From assembly GCF_011761475.1 (NCBI RefSeq), contig NZ_JAASRS010000001.1:496001-560000 (forward strand): a stretch of 64,000 bases of DNA. The letters are read 5' to 3'. This stretch comes from Saccharococcus thermophilus (GTDB lineage Bacteria > Bacillota > Bacilli > Bacillales > Anoxybacillaceae). The position numbers were made by a program, and so were the translations under genes. The notes under the pieces were generated by a model. It was not told where the DNA came from. It saw only the letters and a list, made by a program, of their open reading frames with translations, and made no database searches. Of this stretch, positions 1 through 9,885 are shown one piece after another. How positions within the stretch are numbered: the stretch's first letter is position 1; each line of letters opens with the position of its first letter.

Positions 1-1
1 A

Positions 2-3000
2 ATCATAGAAGAAAGGACCGAGAATACAAAGGTTTACTACAACGGCGATGGCACGTTTACCAAGAAGATTTACTTTGAGCCTATTCATGTGAAGAAAAAG
101 GGACAAAAAATATTTGAGGAAGTATCTTCTAGTCTAACGGATAGTACCAATAATACGAATTACGTTGAAACAGAGAATACCATTTTGGAGACAAACTTTA
201 ATAAAAAAATGGTCGATGGAGAATACGCCACTTTCCGTTACAATGGATATTCGATTTCTTACTCTATTTTAGAAGCATCGGGTAATGACGTACAACCGAT
301 AAAGGCCAAGGATGTTACCGCCACCTATAAGAAAAAAGACAACAAAATTCTCCATAAAAACATTTTTCCGAGCATAGACCTGCAAAATATTACATTTAAC
401 GAGTCAACGAAAGAGGATTTAGTTCTTCATTCTTTTACTGGCTATCATATTTTCAAATTTCGTCTGAAAACGGATTTACATGCAGATATTCAAGACGATG
501 GCTCCATTTTATTTACAAATAAAGAAAATGAAAAGGTTTTTGAGCTGCCGAAGCCGTTTATGGTGGATTCGAATGTCGATGAACACTCTGGTGAAGTGCA
601 ACGCTCAGAGAATGTAACGTATGAATTACAACAGGATGATCAAGGATATATTTTAACGGTTAAAGCCGATCCGGAATGGCTGAAAGATTCTAAACGTGTA
701 TACCCTGTCTATATTGACCCGAGTACTTCTATTAATGTGTCTAACGACGCATTTGTCATGAGTGCCTATCCGACAACGAACTATAGTTCTTCATCAAGTA
801 AATGGGATGCTGGGCAAGGGCAATACGTGTTAAAAGTGGGCTATTACGACGGAACGACCGGCACATGTTACGGTTTTTTAAACCCGGATCTATCCGCCAT
901 CCGGAATATGAATGTGACGAGTGCCACATTCCATGTCTATGTCACCCATTCGTACTATGCAACGACACCAACAGGGTTATGGCTAGATGCTGTCAACGGT
1001 CCATGGTCAGCGAGTACGTTAACATGGAATAATCAACCTTCCTCCACCAACATTGGCAAGGTCGATGTCGCAAGAGACCAATGGGCGCAATTTGATGTAA
1101 CGAATACGGTAAAAGAATGGGCATCTGGTACAAAACCGAATTACGGATTTAAACTTCATACGAATGGCAATGGACAAACGTATTGGAAAAAAGTTGTCTC
1201 TTCCACGAACAGTAATTATAAACCATATTTGTCTGTCACGTATACGATACCAGTTCCAAATACACCGACAGGAACGGCCTACAGTAATGGGGATGGCACA
1301 GGATATATAAATTTATCATGGGATCCGGTTCCTGGCGCTACGGGTTATAAGGTTTGGATTTATAACGGGAAATCGTATGAAGCGTTTGATGTAGGAAATG
1401 TCACTTCTTGGAGTACAAAAGGGAAAAAAATCTGGCCGACCCCTTCTGAAATTAGTGCCGGAAGATATGACCTGCACCAAGATCAGTTAGGGACGGAGCT
1501 TGCTGTCGATCCTTCCCCGGTCTATCGAAATTCAGGCGGAAGCTATCCGAATAGCAAGAACTACTGGTTCCGAGTCAGTGCGATTTTTCCTCAAGGCGAA
1601 AGCGCCATGTCAGGCGCGTATATGCCGACCATTCCGAATTTGGCAAAACCATCTGCTCCGACGGGGGTAAGTTATACAACCGGAAATGGAACAGGATATA
1701 TCGATTTCAAATGGAATCCTGTGAGTGGAGCGACGGGGTATAAAATTTGGATTTTTAACGGTTCCTACTATGAATCGTTAGATGTCGGGAACGTCACTTC
1801 TTGGACAACGAAAAACAAAAAGTATTGGCCAACATCCACGGAAATTAATGCAGGTAGATATAAGTTGCATTTAAACGATGGTCTTGGCACAGAATTAGCT
1901 GTTGACCCGTCCCTGGTCTATGCCAATGCAGGAACAAAATACGCAACGGCTACCAACTACTGGATTCGAGTAAGTGCCTATAACTCTCAAGGGGAAACCG
2001 TCTTTTCGGATGCGTATATGCCTAGTATTCCGGATTTGCCAGTGCCGCCAGCGCCTTCGGGGTTTGCTTACAGCAACCAATTAGGAAGCAACTCTGGTTA
2101 TGTCATGTTAGACTGGGAGAAAATCCCTGGTGCAACAGGATACAAAGTATGGATTTTCAATGGACTTTACTATGAAGCATTTGATGTAGGAGACGTGGAT
2201 CATTGGACCACACAAAACAAAGGAATTTGGCCAACTCCGGAGGAAATCCAACAAGAGAACTCTAGTACCTTAACGTTGCATCATGATGGACAAGGATTGG
2301 AACTCCCGAAAGATCCTTCCCCAATGTATGCGAAAATGGGGACAAACTACGCCACAAGCACCAGTTATTGGTTCCGACTCAGTGCATACAATGCGGATGG
2401 GGAAACGGTATTTTCCAGCAATGCATTGACGGTGAAAATTCCTGAGGCGAATGAGTATTTAGGAAAGGAAGATTACTGGTCCATTATTGATGTTCCTTAT
2501 GGTAGCGTGAATGCCGCTACAGGTAATCTGATTATAGACGAAGACGATGTTTCGATTTCCGGAAGAGGCCCGGAGCTTGGAATCACAAGAACCTACAATA
2601 GTTTATCCACATCGGTTGGATTGTTCGGAAAAGGATGGCATAGCGATGCGGAAATGAATATCGTTGCCCAAGGAAATGAAGCAAGATTTACGGATGAGGA
2701 TGGCACGCTCCATATATTCACGAAATTATCCGATGGCACGTATAAAGCCCCGACAGGTGTTTACCTGGAGTTAAGCGAAACAGCCGATGAATATATACTG
2801 ACGACAAAAGATCAAACGAAAATCCACTTTCAAAAAAGTGATGGCAAGTTAACGAAAATCGTGGATGGACATGGGAATGCAACTACCTATAGTTATTCTA
2901 ACGGAAAGCTAGTGTCCATTACCGATGCATCAGGCAGAAAACTGAGTATTGAGTATAACGCAAGCGGCAGAATCCAGAAAATTACCGACCCAATGAATCG

Positions 3001-6000
3001 AGTAATCCAGTATGATTATGACAATGATTTATTAACCAAAGTGACTCAATCGAGCGGGGAAGTAACGAGATACCAATATAATGCACTTGGTCGGTTAGAG
3101 AAAGTATTTGAACCGACGCATACGGAAGAAAAACCGGTCGTTAATCAGTTCATTTATAATGGCGACAGGCTAAGCCAAGCGATTGATCCTGAAAACCGCA
3201 TCTATACGATGAACTATGACCAAACAAAACGACAACTTGTCGTAACGCAACCGAATGGCCGTAAAATTCAGTATACCTTTAATGAAGCAGCGAATCCTAT
3301 TCAAATCATTGAGGACGTAGATGGCTTAAAAATTACGACAAGCTACGTTTATGAGGGAAATAATTTAGTAGAATCCAGAGATCCGAATGATCAAAATGCA
3401 GCGAATCCTACTGAATCGTATACGTATGACGCCAATGGAAATGTGAAAACAGCGACGGATAGTTACGGTACAGAAGAGTATCAGTATAATCAAAATAATG
3501 ATGTTATCTTTATGAAAGATACGGAAGGCGATACCACCACGATTGCCTACGATGGCTTAAATCCTGTATCCGAAACGGATCAATCTGGGAAGACGTCTTC
3601 TGTATCGAAGTACGATTCCTATGGGAACATTATTGAGGAAAGTGATACATTAGGCAGTGCCACGAATTTACTCTCTAATAGTGGCTTTGAACAAGGAATC
3701 GCCGCTTGGAATCTGCTCAGTCATTATGATACTGGGCAATTACAGGAAGACACGAATGTATATAATGGATTGACCGGACGAAAAACGTTAAAAGTCATTG
3801 CGGACTCTACTTCGCCTAGCACGGAACTTGGCTATGTGGCGGCTACCCAAGAAATCGCGGTGAAACCAAATACCACGTACACGTTAAGTGGGAAGATCAA
3901 AACGAATTTGACCAAAGCCAATGCCTTTTTCAATGTTCAATTCATGAATAGTCAAAATCAAACGATTTCTTGGGCGGATAATCGTTATAGCCAACTCACA
4001 GGCACAAGACCTTGGACAGAACGACAAGTCACTTTTACCACTCCTTCGAACGCAGCTAAAATTCGCGTCTATTTAGAAGTCGATCATAAGTCTTCAGATG
4101 CTTCAGGAGAAGCTTGGTTTGATAATGTTCAATTGGAAGAAGCGCAGGTTTCTTCTAGTTACAACCCGGTTTTAAATAGCAGCTTTGAAGGAACCGTCAC
4201 GAACTGGAGCGGAACAGGCGGAAGCGTAGATAATGCAGAATCGTTTGATGGGGCTTACTCTCTCAAAGTATCGAGAACAAGTACCACGCAGTCGGCTAGT
4301 GAATATAAGCAGACCATCATCGTTGGCCAAACATCTGGTGATGCACCAATTAACCTTACGCTTACTGGGGTTTCGAAAGCTGAAAATGTAAAAGCCAATG
4401 GCACAGTGAGCGCAAGCGATTATTCCATTACGGCTAAAGTATACTTTGTGGATGGAACTACCCAAACGTATACCGCCGGTTTCCCTACTGGCAAGCAAGA
4501 TTGGAACCGTGCCGCCGTTTCGATTCAGCCTTCCAAGCCAATCGATAAAATTGATGTATCCGCTGTCTTTAGCGGCAATTATACGGGAACGGTATGGTTT
4601 GACGCAATCCGTTTAATGGAAGGAAACGTGGTGACGAAAAACAAGTATGATGCAAGCGGAAATTATGTCACGGAAGAAGTGGATGAAGAAGGCTATGTGG
4701 CGAAAAAGAATTATGATGCCGTAGGAAACCTGTTAAGCGAGTACGATAAGAAAGGAAATAAGAAAGAGTACAAGTATGACGCATCAAATCGTTTAAAACA
4801 GCTCCTATTGGCGAATGGAACGTCCGTCAACTATGATTATGACTTGAACGGCAACATGACTTCCAAAGTCATTCAAACTAGTGGCGGTCAGTCACAAGGG
4901 TTTAGTTATTCTTATGATAAGACTGGAAAACTCATTAAAACTGTCGGTCCGCTGAATGATGTGACAACGAATGAATATGATGCCAACGGAAATAAAATCA
5001 AAACGGTTCTGCCGAAAGGAAACACGATTCAATGGACGTATGACGGAACGGAAAGAGTAAAAACCATTTCCTACAACAACGTCCCGTATTACGAATTTAG
5101 TTATGATAAAAATGGGAACGAACTTTCTGTTCAATATCTAAAAGACGGCACCACCAAAACAAGAACATTTGATAAAGCAAACCGGCTGACGGAACTGTCA
5201 GACCGTGGTGGGCTGCAAAAATGGCTGTACCCAACCACATCGGATAAATTGCAGCAGTTCATGTTCTCTCATGGGTCCTTTAGCCAAACGATCAATTACC
5301 AATACAATGCCTTGGATCAAAATACGGTCGTCCAAGATGGAACGTATACGTATCGCTTTGACTATGACGAGAGAGGAAACGTTCGCACCTTCACGACAGG
5401 AAACGGAGCCGGTTCGACTTTTACCTATGATGACCGCGGCCTCGTGGAAAGCATTTCGGTCGGTACGGCGGACGGAAAAGAAATTTTATCGGAAACGTAC
5501 CATTACGATGAAAACGGCAACCGGACGAAAGTGGAATCCCCAACGGGGGAAACGACCGTCTACCGTTACGATGCCCTAGACCAATTAGTGGAAGAGCAGC
5601 TTCCAGATGGCACGAAAATCGAGTATGCCTATGACGGATTCGGAAACCGGAAGCAAATCGTGAAAACCAAGGATGGGCAGTCGACGACCACCGATGCCGA
5701 TTATAATGCCGCCAATCAGCTCATTCGTTTTGGAACCGAGACGATCACGTATGATGCCAACGGCAACCGTCTCGAAGATGGAAAATATCAATACGAATGG
5801 AACGAAGCGGACCAATTGGTTTCTATTACGAGAAAAGGAGAAAGCACGCCGTTTGTCACATACAAATATGATGAAGACGGCCGACGCATCCAAAAGAATG
5901 TAAATGGCGTCGTGACAAATTACCATTATCAAGGTGACAGTTTAAACGTCTTATACGAAACCGATGCGAGTGGAAATGTGGTAAAATCGTATATATATGG

Positions 6001-6739
6001 AGAAAACGGTCAGCTCCTTGCGATGAAAAAAGGCAATGCGACATACTTTTACCACTATAACGCGCATGGAGATGTCATCGCGCTGACGGATGAGCAAGGA
6101 AATATCGTTGCCCGTTATCAATACGATGCATGGGGAAATATTCTTTCCCAATCTGGCGACTTAGCGGACGAAAACCCATACCGATATGCAGGGTACCAAT
6201 ATGACAACGAAACGGGTCTCTATTACTTAATTGCCCGGTACTATCATCCAGAGCATGGCGTGTTCCTTTCGATGGATCCAGATCCAGGGGATACAGATGA
6301 TATTCTCACGCAGAATGGGTATGCGTATGCGAACAACAATCCGGTGATGTTGGTGGATCCGGATGGGAAGTTTGCGTATGCTGTAGGGCTTTATTTTGTT
6401 CCTGGTGTTGGACAAGTAATGTTAATTGGTACTGCTGCTGTTGTCGGGGCCTATGGAGCGTGGTATTTAGGAAAGAAAGTAAAAAGTTTGACTAGTAAAG
6501 GTTCTTTACCTCTAACAGGCCCTAGAAAAGGAAGCTTAACTTTAAGGGATGAGAAAGGAAAAGTAATACAACGAAGATATTATGATAGTGCGGGAAGAGC
6601 GAAAAAAGACATGGACTATAGCGATCACGGAAATCCGAAACATCATCCTTGGGGACCACATCGACATAAATGGAAATGGGATGGGAAAAAACCTAAAAGA
6701 GGGAAAGCAGAACCAATGAATAAAGGTAGAAGAAAGTAG
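2..6739 (+). CDS. WapA/RHS-family YD-repeat polymorphic toxin (5' end outside window)
   Basis: This is a giant secreted or wall-associated contact toxin whose frame is already open at base 2, so the true start and any signal peptide lie upstream; a GTG at 89 is only an internal codon. In order, the visible protein has a WapA-like N-terminal region, a DNRLRE-type domain (about 716-1245), three fibronectin-III-like repeats (1250-2445), an RHS entry segment (about 2460-2720), YD repeats, two carbohydrate-binding-like modules (about 3660-4625), more YD repeats and the RHS core ending at NNNPVMLVDPDGK (base 6370). The last 122 residues are the variable tip: a hydrophobic stretch, then a basic, histidine-rich segment containing HHPWGPHRHKW, plausibly a nuclease. 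The tip family is not recognised. A small putative immunity gene follows 11 bases later. RHS shells encapsulate the tip in known systems; that role here is inferred. Confidence 0.9.
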   Translation: MIEERTENTKVYYNGDGTFTKKIYFEPIHVKKKGQKIFEEVSSSLTDSTNNTNYVETENTILETNFNKKMVDGEYATFRYNGYSISYSILEASGNDVQPIKAKDVTATYKKKDNKILHKNIFPSIDLQNITFNESTKEDLVLHSFTGYHIFKFRLKTDLHADIQDDGSILFTNKENEKVFELPKPFMVDSNVDEHSGEVQRSENVTYELQQDDQGYILTVKADPEWLKDSKRVYPVYIDPSTSINVSNDAFVMSAYPTTNYSSSSSKWDAGQGQYVLKVGYYDGTTGTCYGFLNPDLSAIRNMNVTSATFHVYVTHSYYATTPTGLWLDAVNGPWSASTLTWNNQPSSTNIGKVDVARDQWAQFDVTNTVKEWASGTKPNYGFKLHTNGNGQTYWKKVVSSTNSNYKPYLSVTYTIPVPNTPTGTAYSNGDGTGYINLSWDPVPGATGYKVWIYNGKSYEAFDVGNVTSWSTKGKKIWPTPSEISAGRYDLHQDQLGTELAVDPSPVYRNSGGSYPNSKNYWFRVSAIFPQGESAMSGAYMPTIPNLAKPSAPTGVSYTTGNGTGYIDFKWNPVSGATGYKIWIFNGSYYESLDVGNVTSWTTKNKKYWPTSTEINAGRYKLHLNDGLGTELAVDPSLVYANAGTKYATATNYWIRVSAYNSQGETVFSDAYMPSIPDLPVPPAPSGFAYSNQLGSNSGYVMLDWEKIPGATGYKVWIFNGLYYEAFDVGDVDHWTTQNKGIWPTPEEIQQENSSTLTLHHDGQGLELPKDPSPMYAKMGTNYATSTSYWFRLSAYNADGETVFSSNALTVKIPEANEYLGKEDYWSIIDVPYGSVNAATGNLIIDEDDVSISGRGPELGITRTYNSLSTSVGLFGKGWHSDAEMNIVAQGNEARFTDEDGTLHIFTKLSDGTYKAPTGVYLELSETADEYILTTKDQTKIHFQKSDGKLTKIVDGHGNATTYSYSNGKLVSITDASGRKLSIEYNASGRIQKITDPMNRVIQYDYDNDLLTKVTQSSGEVTRYQYNALGRLEKVFEPTHTEEKPVVNQFIYNGDRLSQAIDPENRIYTMNYDQTKRQLVVTQPNGRKIQYTFNEAANPIQIIEDVDGLKITTSYVYEGNNLVESRDPNDQNAANPTESYTYDANGNVKTATDSYGTEEYQYNQNNDVIFMKDTEGDTTTIAYDGLNPVSETDQSGKTSSVSKYDSYGNIIEESDTLGSATNLLSNSGFEQGIAAWNLLSHYDTGQLQEDTNVYNGLTGRKTLKVIADSTSPSTELGYVAATQEIAVKPNTTYTLSGKIKTNLTKANAFFNVQFMNSQNQTISWADNRYSQLTGTRPWTERQVTFTTPSNAAKIRVYLEVDHKSSDASGEAWFDNVQLEEAQVSSSYNPVLNSSFEGTVTNWSGTGGSVDNAESFDGAYSLKVSRTSTTQSASEYKQTIIVGQTSGDAPINLTLTGVSKAENVKANGTVSASDYSITAKVYFVDGTTQTYTAGFPTGKQDWNRAAVSIQPSKPIDKIDVSAVFSGNYTGTVWFDAIRLMEGNVVTKNKYDASGNYVTEEVDEEGYVAKKNYDAVGNLLSEYDKKGNKKEYKYDASNRLKQLLLANGTSVNYDYDLNGNMTSKVIQTSGGQSQGFSYSYDKTGKLIKTVGPLNDVTTNEYDANGNKIKTVLPKGNTIQWTYDGTERVKTISYNNVPYYEFSYDKNGNELSVQYLKDGTTKTRTFDKANRLTELSDRGGLQKWLYPTTSDKLQQFMFSHGSFSQTINYQYNALDQNTVVQDGTYTYRFDYDERGNVRTFTTGNGAGSTFTYDDRGLVESISVGTADGKEILSETYHYDENGNRTKVESPTGETTVYRYDALDQLVEEQLPDGTKIEYAYDGFGNRKQIVKTKDGQSTTTDADYNAANQLIRFGTETITYDANGNRLEDGKYQYEWNEADQLVSITRKGESTPFVTYKYDEDGRRIQKNVNGVVTNYHYQGDSLNVLYETDASGNVVKSYIYGENGQLLAMKKGNATYFYHYNAHGDVIALTDEQGNIVARYQYDAWGNILSQSGDLADENPYRYAGYQYDNETGLYYLIARYYHPEHGVFLSMDPDPGDTDDILTQNGYAYANNNPVMLVDPDGKFAYAVGLYFVPGVGQVMLIGTAAVVGAYGAWYLGKKVKSLTSKGSLPLTGPRKGSLTLRDEKGKVIQRRYYDSAGRAKKDMDYSDHGNPKHHPWGPHRHKWKWDGKKPKRGKAEPMNKGRRK
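1250..2445 (+). repeat. Three tandem fibronectin-III-like repeats inside the RHS gene
   Basis: Three consecutive segments of about 395 bases start near 1250, 1645 and 2038. Each begins with a P-x-P-x-G pattern, contains GATGYK(V/I)WI(Y/F)NG, then V(T/D)xW(S/T)T and WPT, and ends with YW(F/I)R(V/L)SA. They are likely beta-sandwich spacer or binding modules that project the toxin from the cell surface. The copies differ by scattered substitutions, so the duplication is old rather than recent. Confidence 0.8.
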
Positions 6740-6750
6740 GAAGATAAAAT

Positions 6751-6984
6751 ATGAGTTTAGAAAAATTAATAGAGCTTATAGAGATTGGACATGATATAGA
6801 ATTTATCTATAAGGGTGAACGTTATTCAATAACTAATACTCAAGTAGGCATTTGCCTTACAAAGTACTATAATTTAAATCATCAAGAATATACAAATGTA
6901 AGTGATTTTATAAATAATGCGTTGATTGGTGAAGAAAAATTAAAAGACATTGTATCTCAAATTCAAATTACCGGTATTTTTTAA
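6751..6984 (+). CDS. Putative immunity protein for the main RHS toxin tip
   Basis: This 77-residue ORF starts 11 bases after the RHS stop, with AGGAAG as a ribosome binding site. It is small and acidic with no signal peptide, and sits exactly where cognate immunity genes sit behind polymorphic toxins. The sequence (start MSLEKLIELIEIGHDIEF) does not match an immunity family I can name. Its function is inferred from position only. The IS1182-type element begins about 106 bases downstream, and the bases between carry no clear gene. Confidence 0.55.
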   Translation: MSLEKLIELIEIGHDIEFIYKGERYSITNTQVGICLTKYYNLNHQEYTNVSDFINNALIGEEKLKDIVSQIQITGIF

Positions 6985-7090
6985 ATATCGAACATTCATA
7001 TCTCATATGATGATAAAAATGCCTGTATACAGTGTTTCTGAAGATGCTCTGCATACTTTGGAAGTACAAATGTTTAATAGAGGCATACGC

Positions 7091-8902
7091 AAAAAGAGGA
7101 TGTCTCAAAAGTGTTCGCATAGCGTTCGCTTTTGGGACACTTTTTTGGATAAAAAAGAAGAAAACCGTTCCTCTTTTGGTATAATAGAGTCACCACAACC
7201 CTACCAAAGAAAGGACGGTTTTCTTATGTACATTTATTATAACCGAGATCAACTCATTTTGCCAATGGATCTTGAAATTTTCATTCCCAAACATCATCTT
7301 TGCCGGATTGTGGATCTGGCAGTGGAAAAAATGGATCCGGCTCTGTTCGTTTCCCTCTATCCTGGCGGAGGGCGTCCAGCCTATCATCCGAAAATGATGT
7401 TGAAAGTCATCCTGTATGCCTACGCCAATCGGATCTACTCCTCTCGCCAAATCGCCAAGCAGTTGAAAGAAAACATTTACTTTATGTGGCTATCCGGCCA
7501 TCAAACACCGGATTTTCGCACGATCAACCGATTTCGGTCGGAACGGATGAAGGACGTCATTTACGAAACGTTTTTCTCTATTGTCGATCTTCTGCGTCAA
7601 GAAGGGCTGGTCAAGTTAGAGGATTATTTTCTGGATGGAACGAAAATCGAAGCCAATGCCAACCGATATACATTCGTTTGGCGCAAATCAACGGAAAAGT
7701 ACGATCAGAAACTGGAGGAGAAATTCCGGAAAATCGTTGCCTCGATCGAACAGGTGACGAAAGAAGATGAAGAGGCGGAACAAGAGGGGGATTTTCAAGA
7801 AAAGCTGGAAGCTTCACCGATCACGTCCGAAAGGATCGAAGCCGTCATCGAACAAGTGGAAGAGCGCCTAAAGAAAGAGCCGAAGAATCGTACGTTAAAG
7901 AAAGCCAAACGGCAATTGGAACAAGATCTTCTCCCCCGTAAGAAAAAATATGAAGAATACAAAAAAAGATTAGGCGAACGGAACAGTTTTTCGAAAACGG
8001 ATCCGGATGCCACGTTTATGCGGATGAAGGACGACCATATGAAAAACGGCCAGCTCAAACCGGGGTACAATGTGCAGATTGGGACAGAGAACCAATTCAT
8101 CACTGGATTTAGCGTGCATCAACGGGCAGGGGATGCCGGATGTTTCATTCCGCATTTGGAGCAATTGGCCGCCTATGGGCGTCCAATGCCTAAACAAGCC
8201 ATTGCGGATTCCGCCTATGGGAGTGAGGAGAACTACACGTACTGTGAGAAAAAGGAGATAGTCGCCCTGATCGAGTACAACACGTTGGATCGGGAACAAA
8301 CGAAAGCGTGGGCGAAGGAGATCGGCCGAATCGAGAACATGACGTATGATGAGGAGCTGGATGAGTGGATTTGCGCCAAAGGGGAACGGTTGGTGTTTGT
8401 GTATGAACGGAAGGAAACGACCGACAACGGGTACGTTACCGTCAAACGGACGTATCGTTGTACGGCTTGTGCCGGATGCCCGTTTCAGGCGACATGCGCC
8501 AAAGGCAAAGACACGAAAACCATCCGCGTTTCCTTGAGAAATCAACAACAACGGCAAGAGATCCGTAAACGGCTGTCCACGGAAGAAGGGGCGGCGACGT
8601 ACCGAAAACGACAAATCGAAAACGAGCCGGTGTTTGGGCAAATCAAGCACAACCAGCAATTTCAGCGCTTTTTGTTAAGAGGGCTCCCAAAATTACCTTG
8701 GAATGGGGGCTTATTTGTGTTGCTCACAATTTGAGAAAGTGGGCGGCCACAACCGATCCAACAAAGAAAAAACAGGATAAAATTCAGAAATAAGGAGAAA
8801 TTCTCGTTTCAAAAAAGGAATAAATAACCAAATAGTAAAGAAAAGAAACAGAGGCTGTCCCCAAAAGGTCGGTTTAACGACCTTTTGAGTCAGCCTCTTT
8901 TT
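7091..8902 (+). mobile_element. IS1182-family insertion sequence (copy 1)
   Basis: The element is bounded by imperfect inverted repeats: AAAAAGAGGATGTCTCAAAAG at the left and, reading inward from the right, AAAAAGAGGCTGACTCAAAAG. It contains one transposase gene on the plus strand. Internal hairpins lie close to each end (for example CAAAAGGTCG...CGACCTTTTG near 8865-8887). No target-site duplication is visible: the left flank ends CATACGC and the right flank starts TTATTGTAC. It separates the first immunity gene from an orphan RHS fragment whose similarity begins only about 5 bases past the right end. Confidence 0.8.
7226..8734 (+). CDS. IS1182-family DDE transposase, C terminus frameshifted
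   Basis: The start is the ATG at 7226, behind AAAGAAAGGACGG; the frame stays open further upstream, but that stretch is the IS end. The protein has the N-terminal DUF772-type region (HHLCRIVDLAVEKMDP), a central D-containing segment (YFLDGTKIEANAN), a cysteine cluster (CTACAGCPFQATC) and the C-terminal catalytic motif NEPVFGQIKHN. After GLPK (about 8689) the frame slips. A run of four A where five would fit moves translation out of the family frame, giving LPWNGG and a stop at 8734 instead of ITLEWGLICVAHNLRKW and a stop at 8793. The catalytic residues precede the slip, so activity is uncertain rather than excluded. Confidence 0.85.
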   Translation: MYIYYNRDQLILPMDLEIFIPKHHLCRIVDLAVEKMDPALFVSLYPGGGRPAYHPKMMLKVILYAYANRIYSSRQIAKQLKENIYFMWLSGHQTPDFRTINRFRSERMKDVIYETFFSIVDLLRQEGLVKLEDYFLDGTKIEANANRYTFVWRKSTEKYDQKLEEKFRKIVASIEQVTKEDEEAEQEGDFQEKLEASPITSERIEAVIEQVEERLKKEPKNRTLKKAKRQLEQDLLPRKKKYEEYKKRLGERNSFSKTDPDATFMRMKDDHMKNGQLKPGYNVQIGTENQFITGFSVHQRAGDAGCFIPHLEQLAAYGRPMPKQAIADSAYGSEENYTYCEKKEIVALIEYNTLDREQTKAWAKEIGRIENMTYDEELDEWICAKGERLVFVYERKETTDNGYVTVKRTYRCTACAGCPFQATCAKGKDTKTIRVSLRNQQQRQEIRKRLSTEEGAATYRKRQIENEPVFGQIKHNQQFQRFLLRGLPKLPWNGGLFVLLTI

Positions 8903-8907
8903 ATTGT

Positions 8908-9866
8908 ACAGTGAAGACAGCGGGCGCATCCAAAAGAATGTGAATGGCGTCATTACGAATGACCATTACTAAGGCGACAGCTTAAACGTCCTGTATGAAA
9001 CGGACGCAAGTGGAAATGTGGCAAAATCTTATATATACGGAGCGAATGGCCAGCTCCTTGCCATGAAAAAAGGCGCAGCGACGTATTTTTACCACTATAA
9101 CGCCCATGGCGATGTCATCGCCCTAACGGATGCGCAAGGAAACATCGTGGCCCGTTACCAATACGATGCGTGGGGGAACATTCTTTCCCAATCCGGCGCA
9201 TTGGCGGACGAAAACCCATACCGATATGCGGGATATCAATATGACAAAGAAACGGGTCTCTATTACTTAATTGCCCGATACTATCATCCAACGCATGGCG
9301 TGTTCCTTTCTTTGGATCCAGACCTAGGGGATGCGGACGATATCCTCACGCAGAATGGGTATGCGTATGCGAACAACAATCCAGTGATGTTGGTGGATCC
9401 AGATGGGCATTGGGTCTGGCTGGCCATCAATGCAGGGGTTGCGGTTTATAATGGATATAAGGCATTTAAAAAAGGTGGATGGAAGGCTGCGGCGATTGCG
9501 GTAGGTGTAGGGCTTGTTGGTGGTGCTGCTTTTAAAGCGTATAGAATTTATAAAGCGAAAGAAACAGCCAAGATTATGAGGATTTTATTGGCGGCTAAGC
9601 ATGGAAAAGGTAACACTACTATAGAAGTAGGTAGAGTAAGTAAGAGACTAGCCAAAAAGGCTGGGAAAGCATGGGTTGGATCAGGGGCTAAGCCACTTTA
9701 CAAAAATGGTAAATGGATAGGATATAGAAGTAAAGATAAATCTAAAGTATTTAGAATGCAGTATAAGAAAACAAGCAGGATATATCAAGCGAATTATGAG
9801 GAATTTTATAAGAGTCCTATCAACAAAAAGACATATAAGTTACGAAATGCACACCTGAATTTTTAG
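8908..9866 (+). pseudogene. Orphan RHS core fragment with its own toxin tip (orphan cassette A)
   Basis: From about 8908 the sequence repeats the 3' RHS core of the main gene (5866-6370) at high identity, but the core codon CAA (Gln) has become TAA at 8970-8972. The open frame after it runs from a GTG at 9018 to 9866 (282 residues) with no good ribosome binding site. The core ends NNNPVMLVDPDG at about 9408. The next roughly 150 residues are a tip unrelated to the main one: a hydrophobic segment (KAAAIAVGVGLVGGAAFKAY), then a basic domain with WVGSGAKPLYKNGKWIGY and YQANYEEF. I do not recognise the toxin activity. It is probably not translated on its own but can serve as a donor for tip exchange. 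Confidence 0.75.
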
Positions 9867-9885
9867 CATGGAGGGAGCTATATAA

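Noticed and set aside
7970-8659. 229-residue minus-strand frame inside the IS1182 transposase
   Set aside because: It is antisense to the transposase and has no start site or family features.
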